Part shown: one piece after another, positions 35,458-43,661 of the stretch | Position numbering within the stretch: position 1 is the first letter of the stretch | Layout: each line of letters begins with the position of its first letter | From: Betaproteobacteria bacterium | GTDB taxonomy: Bacteria > Pseudomonadota > Gammaproteobacteria > Burkholderiales > Thiobacillaceae | Length of the DNA: 64,000 nucleotides | Direction: 5' to 3' | Assembly (NCBI GenBank): GCA_016873935.1 | Contig: VGVT01000002.1 | Coordinates: forward strand, 57,443-121,442 | The notes under the pieces: generated by a model | What the model was told of the DNA's origin: nothing | Seen by the model: only the letters and a program-made list of their open reading frames with translations | Databases searched by the model: none | Position numbers and translations under genes: made by a program

Positions 35458-36948
35458 ATGTTCAACGAAGACAAGTTCAACAGCCTCGCCCGCCAGGGCT
35501 ACAACCGCATCCCGGTCATCCGCCAGTTCCCGGCTGACCTCGACACGCCGCTGTCGATCTACCTGAAACTGGCCAACGGTCCCTACTCCTACCTGCTGGA
35601 ATCGGTGGTGGGCGGCGAGCGCTTCGGCCGCTATTCCTTCGTCGGCCTGCCGGCCAGGACCGTGTTGCGGGTACACGGCCACTTCGCCAGCATCGAGACC
35701 AACGGCCTGCCGGTGGAGCAATGCAACTGCGATGACCCTCTGGCTTTCGTCGAGAAATACCTGGCCCGCTTCAAGGCCGCGCCGGTGCCCGGCATGCCCC
35801 GCTTCCCCGGCGGCCTGGGCGGCTACTTCGGCTACGACACGATCCGCTACATCGAGAAGAAGCTGGCCCGCGCCCACAAGCCGGACAGCATCAACACCCC
35901 GGACATCCTGCTCATGCTCACCGACGAACTGGCGGTGGTCGACAACCTGTCCGGCAAGCTCACCCTCATCGTCTACGCCGACCCCCTGGAAGACCAGTCC
36001 TACCTGAAGGCCCACCGGCGCCTGGCGGAACTGGCCAAGCAATTGCGCAGACCGGCCATTCCACCGCGCGACGGCAACGGCGAGGTGCACGACGCGGAAT
36101 CGGAATTCGGCGAGGACGCATTCAAGGCCGCGGTGGCCCGCGCCAAGCAATACATCCTCGACGGCGACATCATGCAGGTGGTGCTGTCCCAGCGCATGCG
36201 CCGGCCCTTCGCCGCGCATCCCCTGTCCCTGTACCGGGCCCTGCGCGGCCTCAACCCGTCGCCCTACATGTTCTATTACGACATGGGCGGCTTCCACGTC
36301 GTGGGCTCGTCACCGGAAATCCTGGTACGCCTGGAAGGCCAGGGCGAAGACAAGCGCGTCACCGTGCGCCCCATCGCCGGCACCCGGCCGCGCGGCGCCA
36401 GCCGTGACGAAGACCTGCGCCTGGAAGCCGAACTGCTCGCCGACCCCAAGGAGCGCGCCGAGCACGTGCAGCTCATGGACCTGGGCCGCAACGACACCGG
36501 CCGTGTCGCCGTGGTGGGCAGCGTCAAGGTCACCGAGAACATGAGCATCGAGCGCTACTCCCACGTCATGCACATCGTCTCCAACGTGGAAGGCCGGCTC
36601 AAGCCCGGCCTCAGCGCCATGGACGTGCTGCGCGCCACCTTCCCCGCCGGCACTGTCTCCGGCGCCCCCAAGATTCGCGCCATGGAGATCATCGACGAGC
36701 TGGAACCGTCCAAGCGCGGCGTCTACGCAGGTGCGGTCGGCTACGTCGGCTTCAACGGCGACATGGACGTGGCCATCGCCATCCGCACCGCCGTGATCAA
36801 GGACAATATGCTCTACGTCCAGGCCGGCGCCGGCATCGTCGCCGACTCGCTGCCCGAGAACGAATGGCAGGAAACCCGCAACAAGGCCCGCGCCCTGCTG
36901 AAGGCCGCGGAACTGGCCCAGGCGGGTTTCGAGGGCGAGGCGGATTAG
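35458..36948 (+). CDS. trpE: anthranilate synthase component I (TrpE)
   Basis: TrpE makes anthranilate from chorismate using ammonia supplied by TrpG. The 496-residue protein has the N-terminal regulatory domain (about 1-190; [12 protein letters not shown] carries the tryptophan feedback motif region) and the chorismate-binding domain (about 220-480) with [37 protein letters not shown] and [17 protein letters not shown] precedes the start. trpG, trpD and trpC, which usually follow in betaproteobacteria, are absent here. Confidence 0.95.
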   Translation: MFNEDKFNSLARQGYNRIPVIRQFPADLDTPLSIYLKLANGPYSYLLESVVGGERFGRYSFVGLPARTVLRVHGHFASIETNGLPVEQCNCDDPLAFVEKYLARFKAAPVPGMPRFPGGLGGYFGYDTIRYIEKKLARAHKPDSINTPDILLMLTDELAVVDNLSGKLTLIVYADPLEDQSYLKAHRRLAELAKQLRRPAIPPRDGNGEVHDAESEFGEDAFKAAVARAKQYILDGDIMQVVLSQRMRRPFAAHPLSLYRALRGLNPSPYMFYYDMGGFHVVGSSPEILVRLEGQGEDKRVTVRPIAGTRPRGASRDEDLRLEAELLADPKERAEHVQLMDLGRNDTGRVAVVGSVKVTENMSIERYSHVMHIVSNVEGRLKPGLSAMDVLRATFPAGTVSGAPKIRAMEIIDELEPSKRGVYAGAVGYVGFNGDMDVAIAIRTAVIKDNMLYVQAGAGIVADSLPENEWQETRNKARALLKAAELAQAGFEGEAD

Positions 36949-36980
36949 CCTCGCGCCTCCTGAGCGCCCCCCGAGGGGGA

Positions 36981-37013
36981 CAAGAAAACTCGGGGCGGCC
37001 CTTCGTTTTCTTG
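36981..37013. terminator. putative bidirectional terminator hairpin
   Basis: Perfect 9-bp inverted repeat CAAGAAAAC/GTTTTCTTG with a 15-nt GC-rich loop lies between convergent trpE and the DUF2934 gene. The A/T-rich arms could serve as a U-tract in either direction. It is less canonical than the other terminators here. Confidence 0.5.
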
Positions 37014-37028
37014 AGAACGCGGTGCGCG

Positions 37029-37529
37029 TCAGGCCTTGCCGATGAGCGCGTCGATTTCCTGCTCGGCGTCGAACCAGTCCTGCATCTCGTAGCCCGGTGC
37101 AAAGCCGCGTTTTTCGGCACGGTGATAGGCCGCCGTGGCGATCCAGCGCTGGCGCTCCTCGGCGGAGGGCGCCGCGGGTTTGTCGACGAGCTTCTTCGCG
37201 GTCGCCTTCCTGGCCCCCCCGCTGGCGGGCTTCGCGGTGCCCGGCTTGGCCGTCGCCTTGGCGGCGGGTTTCTTTGCCGGCTTGCTGGCGGCGGCCTCGG
37301 CGACCGCCGCCTTGCCCGGTTTGGCTGCGGCCGGGGCCTTCGCGACCTTCACAGTCTTGTCGCTCTTTTCGGCCTTGGCGGCCTTCTCCACCTTCGTGGT
37401 CTTCGCGGCCTTCGCGGGTTTTGCCTCCGGTGCCTTCACGGATGCCGGTTTCGCGGCCTTCACCGATTTTTCGGGCGTGCCGCCCGCCGCCTTGGTGACC
37501 TTGGTCTTCGTTACCTTCACTTCACTCAT
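37029..37529 (-). CDS. Lys/Ala-rich DUF2934 protein (histone H1-like)
   Basis: This 166-residue protein has a low-complexity Lys/Ala/Pro tail at the N-terminus (about 1-120; repeats such as KPAKAAKTTKVEKAAKAEK), like histone H1-type DNA-binding tails. A small folded C-terminal DUF2934 domain follows (about 123-166; RWIATAAYHRAEKRGFAPGY, EMQDWFDAEQEI). Nucleoid association is plausible from composition but not shown. The 159 bp upstream (37530-37688) holds no other recognisable gene. Confidence 0.8.
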   Translation of the reverse strand: MSEVKVTKTKVTKAAGGTPEKSVKAAKPASVKAPEAKPAKAAKTTKVEKAAKAEKSDKTVKVAKAPAAAKPGKAAVAEAAASKPAKKPAAKATAKPGTAKPASGGARKATAKKLVDKPAAPSAEERQRWIATAAYHRAEKRGFAPGYEMQDWFDAEQEIDALIGKA

Positions 37530-37688
37530 ACAACTCCCCCAATGAATGGAAATAATCCGGCGACCGCCGGATGGTCCGGTCTGGATATCGGCAGATCGCG
37601 TCCGATCTTGAAGCGCCGGCGCCGCCGCGCATTGTATGCCGGGGCGGCGCCGCGCGCCGCCAACCTGTGCGCAAAGTCCGACAGGCTG

Positions 37689-38432
37689 CTAGACCTTGAC
37701 GTACACCCAGCCCTGACCCATGCGGGTCATGATGGCGTTGATGGCGGACGAGGCGGTGTGGGCCACCGGCAGCAGATTCACGCGCACACCTTCGCGCTTC
37801 AGACGCGCGACGGTCTGGCCGCAGGCCACGAAGCTGAGGTTGGCGTGGCGTCGCGCCATGTTTTCGATGCGATCGCGCAGGGGCGTGACGTCGGCACGCA
37901 ACAGATCCAGGCCATAGCTGTTGGCGACGATCTCGATGCGCGCCGAGGGCTGCCGGTCGAGCAGTTGCTCGGCCAGGTCGAGCACCTGCGCCAGGCGTCC
38001 CGGCTCGCCGGAATCCAGGTGCAGGATGACCTTGTCGCGATCCACCCGCTCGCTCAGGGCGATGGCCTGGTAGCCGTCGGGCAGGCCGGCCAGGCGGTCG
38101 TAGCCGGCCGGGGCGGCGCTGAAGTCCCGTGCCATCCAGCCCGCGCCCAGGCCCAGGACCAGCAGCACGCCCGCCGCCAGGGCCTGGGGAACGCCGTGCA
38201 AAGCGGGACGCCGAGTCCGCGCCGGCGCCGCGGGCACCTCGCCGTAGGCACCCCGGACCATTTCCTTCAGGGTGCGCATTTCGCAGGCGCGCGCCTTGAA
38301 GGCGGGGTCTGATTCCAGCAGGGTCATCACCTGGGCGCGTTCGTCGGCGGTCAGTTCGCCGTCGAGGAAGGCGTTGAGATATTCCGGGGTCGGGCTGATA
38401 CCGCCGGCGTCGCGCGTGTCCGCTTCATTCAT
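37689..38432 (-). CDS. transmembrane anti-sigma factor with C-terminal DsrE-like domain
   Basis: This 247-residue product has three parts. The cytoplasmic N-terminus (about 15-65) has the anti-sigma pattern YLNAFLDGELTADERAQV. A single membrane helix lies at about 82-101. The C-terminal domain (about 130-247) resembles DsrE/DsrF sulfur-relay proteins: DKVILHLDSGEPGRL, VANSYGLDLLRADVTPL, SFVACGQTVARL (C204) and a final GWVYVKV. The DsrE-like part should be periplasmic. I chose ATG 38432 (AGGAGG upstream). It overlaps the sigma gene by 4 nt. The fusion suggests a sensor for sulfur or thiol state (inference). Confidence 0.8.
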   Translation of the reverse strand: MNEADTRDAGGISPTPEYLNAFLDGELTADERAQVMTLLESDPAFKARACEMRTLKEMVRGAYGEVPAAPARTRRPALHGVPQALAAGVLLVLGLGAGWMARDFSAAPAGYDRLAGLPDGYQAIALSERVDRDKVILHLDSGEPGRLAQVLDLAEQLLDRQPSARIEIVANSYGLDLLRADVTPLRDRIENMARRHANLSFVACGQTVARLKREGVRVNLLPVAHTASSAINAIMTRMGQGWVYVKV

Positions 38433-38995
38433 TTGATCCTCCTGATGACGGGTCGCCCGTCGGCGCGCTCGGCCGGCGCGGTCTGATCCGTCGAGAGATG
38501 TTGTTTCAGGGCCTGCCGGGCCCGCGACAAACGGCTCATGATCGTCCCCACCGGCACCTCCAGGATGCGGGCCACATCGGCGTAGCCGCATTCCTCGATA
38601 TCCACCAGGGTGATGACCTGGCGCTGGCCGATGGGCAGGCGCGCGATGGCCCGGCGCACCCGCTGGACGGCCTGGCGGCTGGCGTAGTGCTGCTCCGGGC
38701 CCGGTTCCTCGGAATAGATGGCTTCATCCAGCTCCGACACGTCCACGAACTCCCGCCGCGCGCGCAGATGGTCGCGCCAGCAGTTGTTGAGGATGGAGAA
38801 CAGCCAGCTCTCCAAAGCCTGCTCGTCGCGCAGCTGCTCGCTCCGAGTCAGCGCCTTGGCAAGGGTGTCCTGCACCAGGTCGTCCGCCAGCGCGGCGTCG
38901 TGGCACCAGGCATAGGCCAGGCGATGCAGGCGCGGACGCAGAACCTCCATCCGGCGACGGGCGGGAAAGTTCAACAGGGATAAAAGGTTGCGCAT
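38429..38995 (-). CDS. ECF-type RNA polymerase sigma factor
   Basis: This 188-residue protein has sigma region 2 (RPRLHRLAYAWCHDAALADD, LVQDTLAKAL, SWLFSILNNCWRDHLR) and region 4 (RAIARLPIGQRQVITLVDIE, YADVARILEVPVGTIMSRLS). The start is uncertain: ATG 38995 gives a typical N-terminus (MRNLLSLLNFPARRR), while ATG 39058 would lie inside a palindrome, and neither has a good ribosome binding site. It is co-translated with the anti-sigma gene and divergent from the secreted DsrE-like gene, the most likely regulon member (inference). Confidence 0.9.
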   Translation of the reverse strand: MRNLLSLLNFPARRRMEVLRPRLHRLAYAWCHDAALADDLVQDTLAKALTRSEQLRDEQALESWLFSILNNCWRDHLRARREFVDVSELDEAIYSEEPGPEQHYASRQAVQRVRRAIARLPIGQRQVITLVDIEECGYADVARILEVPVGTIMSRLSRARQALKQHLSTDQTAPAERADGRPVIRRIK

Positions 38996-39050
38996 CAGAC
39001 GGGCAAAACGGTGTGGGGCATTGAGGTTAGGACGGGATGGGTAGTCAGAA

Positions 39051-39074
39051 TATTCCATGCCGGGGCATGGAATA
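39051..39074. promoter_or_regulatory. 24-bp palindrome between sigma gene and dsrE-like gene
   Basis: TATTCCATGCC and GGCATGGAATA form perfect 11-bp arms around a GG centre. The site lies in the divergent promoter region, 56 bp beyond the sigma start chosen here and 74 bp before the dsrE-like start. It could be an operator for a dimeric regulator; which one is unknown. Confidence 0.55.
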
Positions 39075-39147
39075 CATCGCCCGTCTGTTGCGTCCTATCA
39101 CCGTGGCCCTTACCCCCACATGACCCAACCACCCAATGGAGAAGACC

Positions 39148-39570
39148 ATGCATCGCATCCCCCTGTTCGCCGCCCTGCTGAGCACCGCCCTGATCCTGCC
39201 CGCCGCCCAGGCTTCGACGCCCCAGGAAAAGGTCGTTTACCACGTCAATGATTCCAGCGTCGCCCGCATCGCCATGCGCAACGTGGATAACCACGTGAAC
39301 GCCAGCCCCGAGGCCAAGATCGTCGTGGTCACGCACGGCAAGGGCATCGACTTCCTGCTCAACGAAGCCAAGGACGACAAGGGTAGCTTCGCGCCCCAGG
39401 TGGCCGGCCTGAAGGAAAAGGGCGTGGAATTCCGCGTCTGCCGCAACACCCTGAAAGGCCGAAATCTGGACGACAAGGCGGTCATCCTGGAAGCCCAGGT
39501 CGTACCCTCCGGAGTGGCCGAGATCGGCCGCCTGCAAGCCCGGGAAGGCTACGTTTACCTCAAACCCTGA
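39148..39570 (+). CDS. secreted DsrE-like protein
   Basis: This 140-residue product has a signal peptide (about 1-22, MHRIPLFAALL...AAQA) and one DsrE/DsrF-like domain: VVYHVNDSSVARIAMRN, KIVVVTHGKGIDFLL, VEFRVCRNTLKGRN with one conserved Cys, and terminal GYVYLKP. It resembles the C-terminal domain of the anti-sigma factor encoded divergently, so the two may compete for the same ligand or sulfur carrier (inference). I chose ATG 39148 because GGAG lies 8 nt upstream; ATG 39136 would add four residues. Confidence 0.85.
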   Translation: MHRIPLFAALLSTALILPAAQASTPQEKVVYHVNDSSVARIAMRNVDNHVNASPEAKIVVVTHGKGIDFLLNEAKDDKGSFAPQVAGLKEKGVEFRVCRNTLKGRNLDDKAVILEAQVVPSGVAEIGRLQAREGYVYLKP

Positions 39571-39578
39571 GGAATTAC

Positions 39579-39599
39579 GGACGACAGGCGTCCCGTTTT
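39579..39599 (+). terminator. weak terminator after dsrE-like gene
   Basis: A 5-bp stem GGACG/CGTCC with a 5-nt loop is followed by CGTTTT, 8 nt after the stop codon. Confidence 0.4.
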
Positions 39600-39676
39600 G
39601 CGCCGGCGGCCCGAGGCTGGCGGATAATTGCGTTTTTCAAACCGCCACCCCGCGTCCGCTCGCGGGATAGCCTGTC

Positions 39677-41107
39677 ATGCACATACTTTTCGCCACATCG
39701 GAGGCCACCCCGCTCATCAAGACCGGCGGCCTGGCCGATGTCTCCGGCGCGCTGCCGCCGGCCCTGCGGGAAATCGGCCTGGATTGCCGCATGCTGCTGC
39801 CCGGTTACTCGAGCGTCCTCGACAAACTGGGCACGGCGGTGGTGGTGGCGCGCCTCTCCGGCATGGTGGGCGGCTACGACGCCCGCCTGTTGCTGGGCAC
39901 CCTGCCCGGCTCCGATACCCCGCTCTACGTGCTCGACGCACAACGCGCCTTCATCCGCCAGGGCGGTCCCTACGCCGACGCGGAGGGCCAGGATTACCAG
40001 GACAACGCCCTGCGTTTCGCCCTGCTGAGCCAGACCGCCGCGCGTCTGGCCTCGCCGGATTCGCCGCTGGAATGGCGCGCAGACATCGTCCACTGCAACG
40101 ACTGGCAGACCGGCCTGGCGCCGGCCTATCTGCATTACCTGGGACGTCCCGCCGCCAGCGTCATGACCGTGCACAACCTGGCCTACCAGGGGATTTTTCC
40201 GCCGTACAGCCTCGCTCAGCTCGACCTGCCCGCGGACAGCTTCTCCATCTCCGGGCTGGAGTACTACGGCAACCTCTCTTACCTCAAGGCCGGCCTCTTC
40301 TACGCCGACCGCCTCACCACCGTCTCCCCCAGCTATGCCGTGGAAATCGGGCAAGAACCGCTGGGCATGGGCATGCAGGGCCTGCTCACCGCGCGCGGCG
40401 CCGATTTGCGCGGCATCCTCAACGGCATCGATAGCGGCGAGTGGAATCCCTCCTCCGATCTGCACCTGCCCGGCGCCTATTCGCAGCGCGCGCCCGCCGG
40501 CAAGAAGCGCTGCAAGCAGAAACTGCAAGAGGAAATGGGCCTGGACGCCGACGCCGAGGCGCCGCTGTTCGGCGTCATCGCCCGCATGACTCACCAGAAA
40601 GGGCTGGACCTGGTGCTGGCGGTGGCGGAAGGCATCATCCACCGCGGTGGGCAACTGGTCATGCTGGGCACCGGCGACAAGGCCATCGAACAGGCGGTGC
40701 GCGCCACTGTCGCCGCCCACCCCGGCCGCGCGGCCTGCTTCATCGGCTATGACGAGGGACTATCGCACCGCATCGAGGCCGGCGCCGACAGCTTCCTGAT
40801 GCCGTCCCGCTTCGAACCCTGCGGCCTCAACCAGATGTACAGCCTGCGCTACGGCACCCCGCCCATCGTCCACGCCACCGGTGGCCTGCGCGACACCGTC
40901 GAGGATGGCGTCACCGGTTTCGTCTTCGAGGAGGCCACGCCGCACGCCCTCTGGCTCGCCGTCGAGCGCGCCCTGGATCTCTACGCCGACAAGGCCGCCT
41001 GGAAAAAGATGATGCTGGCCGGCATGAGCCGCGATTTCAGCTGGGAGCACAGCGCCAAGTCCTACGCCGCCCTCTACGCCGAGATACTGTCCGGGCGGGC
41101 CGCCTGA
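39677..41107 (+). CDS. glgA: glycogen synthase GlgA
   Basis: GlgA extends alpha-1,4-glucan chains from ADP-glucose. The 476-residue GT5 glycosyltransferase starts with MHILFATSEATPLIKTGGLA, including the ADP-glucose-binding KTGGL motif, and has HCNDWQTGLAP, TVHNLAYQG, VIARMTHQKGLDL and the C-terminal SRFEPCGLNQMYSLRYGTPP with its catalytic glutamate. No other glycogen gene is adjacent. Confidence 0.95.
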   Translation: MHILFATSEATPLIKTGGLADVSGALPPALREIGLDCRMLLPGYSSVLDKLGTAVVVARLSGMVGGYDARLLLGTLPGSDTPLYVLDAQRAFIRQGGPYADAEGQDYQDNALRFALLSQTAARLASPDSPLEWRADIVHCNDWQTGLAPAYLHYLGRPAASVMTVHNLAYQGIFPPYSLAQLDLPADSFSISGLEYYGNLSYLKAGLFYADRLTTVSPSYAVEIGQEPLGMGMQGLLTARGADLRGILNGIDSGEWNPSSDLHLPGAYSQRAPAGKKRCKQKLQEEMGLDADAEAPLFGVIARMTHQKGLDLVLAVAEGIIHRGGQLVMLGTGDKAIEQAVRATVAAHPGRAACFIGYDEGLSHRIEAGADSFLMPSRFEPCGLNQMYSLRYGTPPIVHATGGLRDTVEDGVTGFVFEEATPHALWLAVERALDLYADKAAWKKMMLAGMSRDFSWEHSAKSYAALYAEILSGRAA

Positions 41108-41119
41108 ACTTCAGGGCGC

Positions 41120-41587
41120 CTACTGCACCGCTTCGGCGACGATCTCGGCAAGCAACTTGTCAATGTTGCGCAGCGCCTGCCGGGTCGCCTCGCCGGCACC
41201 GGGGGCGAGCGGCCGGCGATAGGCCACGTGGACCCTGGCCGGGTCCGCCGGGGTGGTGTAGACGGAGATGATGTAGGGGCAGAACACCATGTTGCCCGGG
41301 TCCGCCTCCATCTGCGCGCGCGACAGGTCGGACTTGCAGAATTCGACCTGTTCGCCTTTCACGTACACCCGCTTGGTGGCGCCCAGATCCTTGCCCGTGC
41401 GCTCCAGCATGTCGGCGATGTGGTTGAAATGGTTGATCTTGATGCCGCGCGATTCGATGGCGTTCACGAGATCGTCGCGCACATCCTCGAAACGGCCCTG
41501 CTTGGTCTTCACCACCAGATAGTCGCCGCCGGCGTGCGCGGCCAGGCTGAACAGCAGGGCGGAAAGCAACGCGAAGCACTTGCGCAT
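41120..41587 (-). CDS. secreted DUF302-family protein
   Basis: This 155-residue product has a signal peptide (about 1-19, ending LAAHA) and a DUF302-like domain. Visible segments are YLVVKTKQGRFEDVRDDLV, IADMLERTGKDLG, VEFCKSDLSRAQMEADPGN and VFCPYIISVYT. The two cysteines (in EFCKS and VFCPY) are typical of the secreted subset. Function is unknown; the family is sometimes found near sulfur and metal redox genes. It is convergent with glgA and ends 12 bp after it. Confidence 0.8.
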   Translation of the reverse strand: MRKCFALLSALLFSLAAHAGGDYLVVKTKQGRFEDVRDDLVNAIESRGIKINHFNHIADMLERTGKDLGATKRVYVKGEQVEFCKSDLSRAQMEADPGNMVFCPYIISVYTTPADPARVHVAYRRPLAPGAGEATRQALRNIDKLLAEIVAEAVQ

Positions 41588-41702
41588 GTCGGGCTCCTCT
41601 TGACTGAAGTGGCTACTGTAGTCCGCCGGTGCGGCGAACGCATTGGTATGGATGGCCGGGGTCGGCGGGGCGACACGCGAAGCCCCGCCGCGGTCACGCC
41701 CC

Positions 41703-43565
41703 TCAGCCGAACAGCAGACCGTTCACCCGTCTGACGAAGCCGGCCGGGTCGGCCAGCTGGCCGCCGTCGAGCAGCACCGCCTGGTCCAGGAGCAGGCCGG
41801 CGAGTTCGTCGAAACGTTCACCGTCCTCGCCTTCCAGGCGTTGCAGCAAAGGATGGGACAAGTTCACTTCGAGGATGGGCTGGGTGTCCGGCACTTGCTG
41901 GCCCATCTGCTTCAGCATACGTGCCAGGTTGGCGTTCATGTCGCCCTCGTCGGCCACCAGGCAGGCGGGGGATTCGACCAGGCGGTGGCTGGCGCGCACG
42001 TCCTTGGCGCGGCTTTCCAGCGACTTCTTCAGCCGTTCCAGCAGAGGCTTGGCGGCATCCTCGGAGTGCGCCTCTTCTTCCGCTTGGGCATCCCCCTCGG
42101 CCTTGACCGCGGCGAGATCGACCTGGCCCTTGGCCACGGAGGCCAGGGATTTGCCGTCGAACTCGAACAGGTTGGACACCAGCCATTCGTCCACCCGATC
42201 GGTGAGCAGCAGCACCTCGACCCCCTTCCTGCGGAATACCTCCAGGTGCGGACTGGCCTGGGCGGCGGCCAGGGTGTCTGCGGTCAGGTAGTAGATCTTG
42301 TCCTGGCCTTCCTTCATGCGGCCCAGGTAGTCGGCCAGGGAGACGCTTTCCTCGTCGGCCTGGGTGGAGCGGAAGCGCAGCAGCCTGGCGATGCGCGACT
42401 GGTTGGCGTGGTCCTCACCGACGCCTTCCTTCAGCACCTTGCCGAAATGCTCCCAGACCTTCCTGTAGTCGTCGGCCCGGTTCTCGGCGATGTCGTCGAG
42501 CAGGTCGAGGGTCTTGCGCACGCAGCCGCCGCGGATCATCTCCATGTCGCGGGTTTCCTGCAGGATTTCGCGGGAGACGTTGAGCGGCAGGTCGGCCGCG
42601 TCGATGACCCCGCGCACGAAGCGCAGGTAGGCGGGCATCAGCTTGCGCGCGTCCTCCATGATGAAGACGCGCTTCACGTAGAGCTTCACGCCGGTCTTGG
42701 CGTCGCGGTCCCAGAGGTCGAAGGGGGCGTGGGCGGGCACATAGAGCAGGGCGGTGTAGTCCTGGCGGCCTTCCACCTTGACGTGGGTCCAGGCCAGGGG
42801 ATCCTCGTAGTCGTGGCCGACGTGCTTGTAGAAGGCCTTGTACTCGTCCTCGGTGATGTCGCTCTTGGCCCGGGCCCAGAGGGCATTGGCGCGGTTGACG
42901 GTCTCCGTCTCGCCCTTCTCGTCGGTGAACTCCACCGGGATGGCGATGTGGTCCGAGTATTCGCGGATGACCGACTTCACCCGCCAGTCGTTGAGGAACT
43001 CCTCCTCGTCGGCCTTGAGGTGCAGCACGATCTCGGTGCCCCGCTCGGCCTTCTCCACGGTCTCCAGGGTGTAGTCGCCGCTGCCCTCCGACTCCCAGCG
43101 CACGCCGTGTTCCTGGGTGAGGCCGGCGCGGCGGGTGGTGAGGGTGACCCGGTCGGCGACGATGAAGCTGGAGTAGAAGCCCACGCCGAACTGGCCGATG
43201 AGCTGGGCGTCCTTCTTCTGGTCACCAGTGAGTTTGCCGAAAAACTCCCGGGTGCCGGACTTGGCGATGGTGCCGATGTGCTCGATGACCTCCTGGCGGC
43301 TCATGCCGATGCCGTTGTCGCGCAGGGTGATGGTCTTGGCTTCCTTGTCGATGCCGACCCGGATCTTCAGTTCCGGGTCCGACTCGAACAGGGCCGGATC
43401 GGACAGCGCCTCGAAGCGCAGCTTGTCGGCGGCATCGGAGGCGTTGGAGATCAGCTCCCGCAGGAAGATCTCCTTGTGGCTGTAAAGAGAATGGATCATC
43501 AGGTGAAGCAGTTGCTTCACCTCGGCCTGGAAGCCCAGGGTTTCCTTGGTGGCGGTGTCGGTCAT
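41703..43565 (-). CDS. htpG: molecular chaperone HtpG (Hsp90)
   Basis: HtpG is the bacterial Hsp90, an ATP-driven dimeric chaperone. The 620-residue protein has the GHKL ATPase motifs ([39 protein letters not shown]), the middle-domain arginine region and a C-terminal dimerisation domain ending VNGLLFG. I chose ATG 43565 ([19 protein letters not shown] upstream) over an in-frame start at 43616. Confidence 0.95.
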   Translation of the reverse strand: MTDTATKETLGFQAEVKQLLHLMIHSLYSHKEIFLRELISNASDAADKLRFEALSDPALFESDPELKIRVGIDKEAKTITLRDNGIGMSRQEVIEHIGTIAKSGTREFFGKLTGDQKKDAQLIGQFGVGFYSSFIVADRVTLTTRRAGLTQEHGVRWESEGSGDYTLETVEKAERGTEIVLHLKADEEEFLNDWRVKSVIREYSDHIAIPVEFTDEKGETETVNRANALWARAKSDITEDEYKAFYKHVGHDYEDPLAWTHVKVEGRQDYTALLYVPAHAPFDLWDRDAKTGVKLYVKRVFIMEDARKLMPAYLRFVRGVIDAADLPLNVSREILQETRDMEMIRGGCVRKTLDLLDDIAENRADDYRKVWEHFGKVLKEGVGEDHANQSRIARLLRFRSTQADEESVSLADYLGRMKEGQDKIYYLTADTLAAAQASPHLEVFRRKGVEVLLLTDRVDEWLVSNLFEFDGKSLASVAKGQVDLAAVKAEGDAQAEEEAHSEDAAKPLLERLKKSLESRAKDVRASHRLVESPACLVADEGDMNANLARMLKQMGQQVPDTQPILEVNLSHPLLQRLEGEDGERFDELAGLLLDQAVLLDGGQLADPAGFVRRVNGLLFG

Positions 43566-43640
43566 GGCGAAATAACTCCCCAGTTGAAAAACCTGGGCAT
43601 AAATGGGGCTGCCCACACAAGCTTCAAGTGCCCCGGCGGC

Positions 43641-43661
43641 CTCTCACGACGCACGCCTCAC
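43641..43661. repeat. short heptamer run between GGDEF-EAL gene and htpG
   Basis: Three words ending in CAC can be read: CTCTCAC, GACGCAC, GCCTCAC. They overlap the stop codon of the upstream gene. It may be a remnant of a heptamer array but is too short to be sure. Confidence 0.3.
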
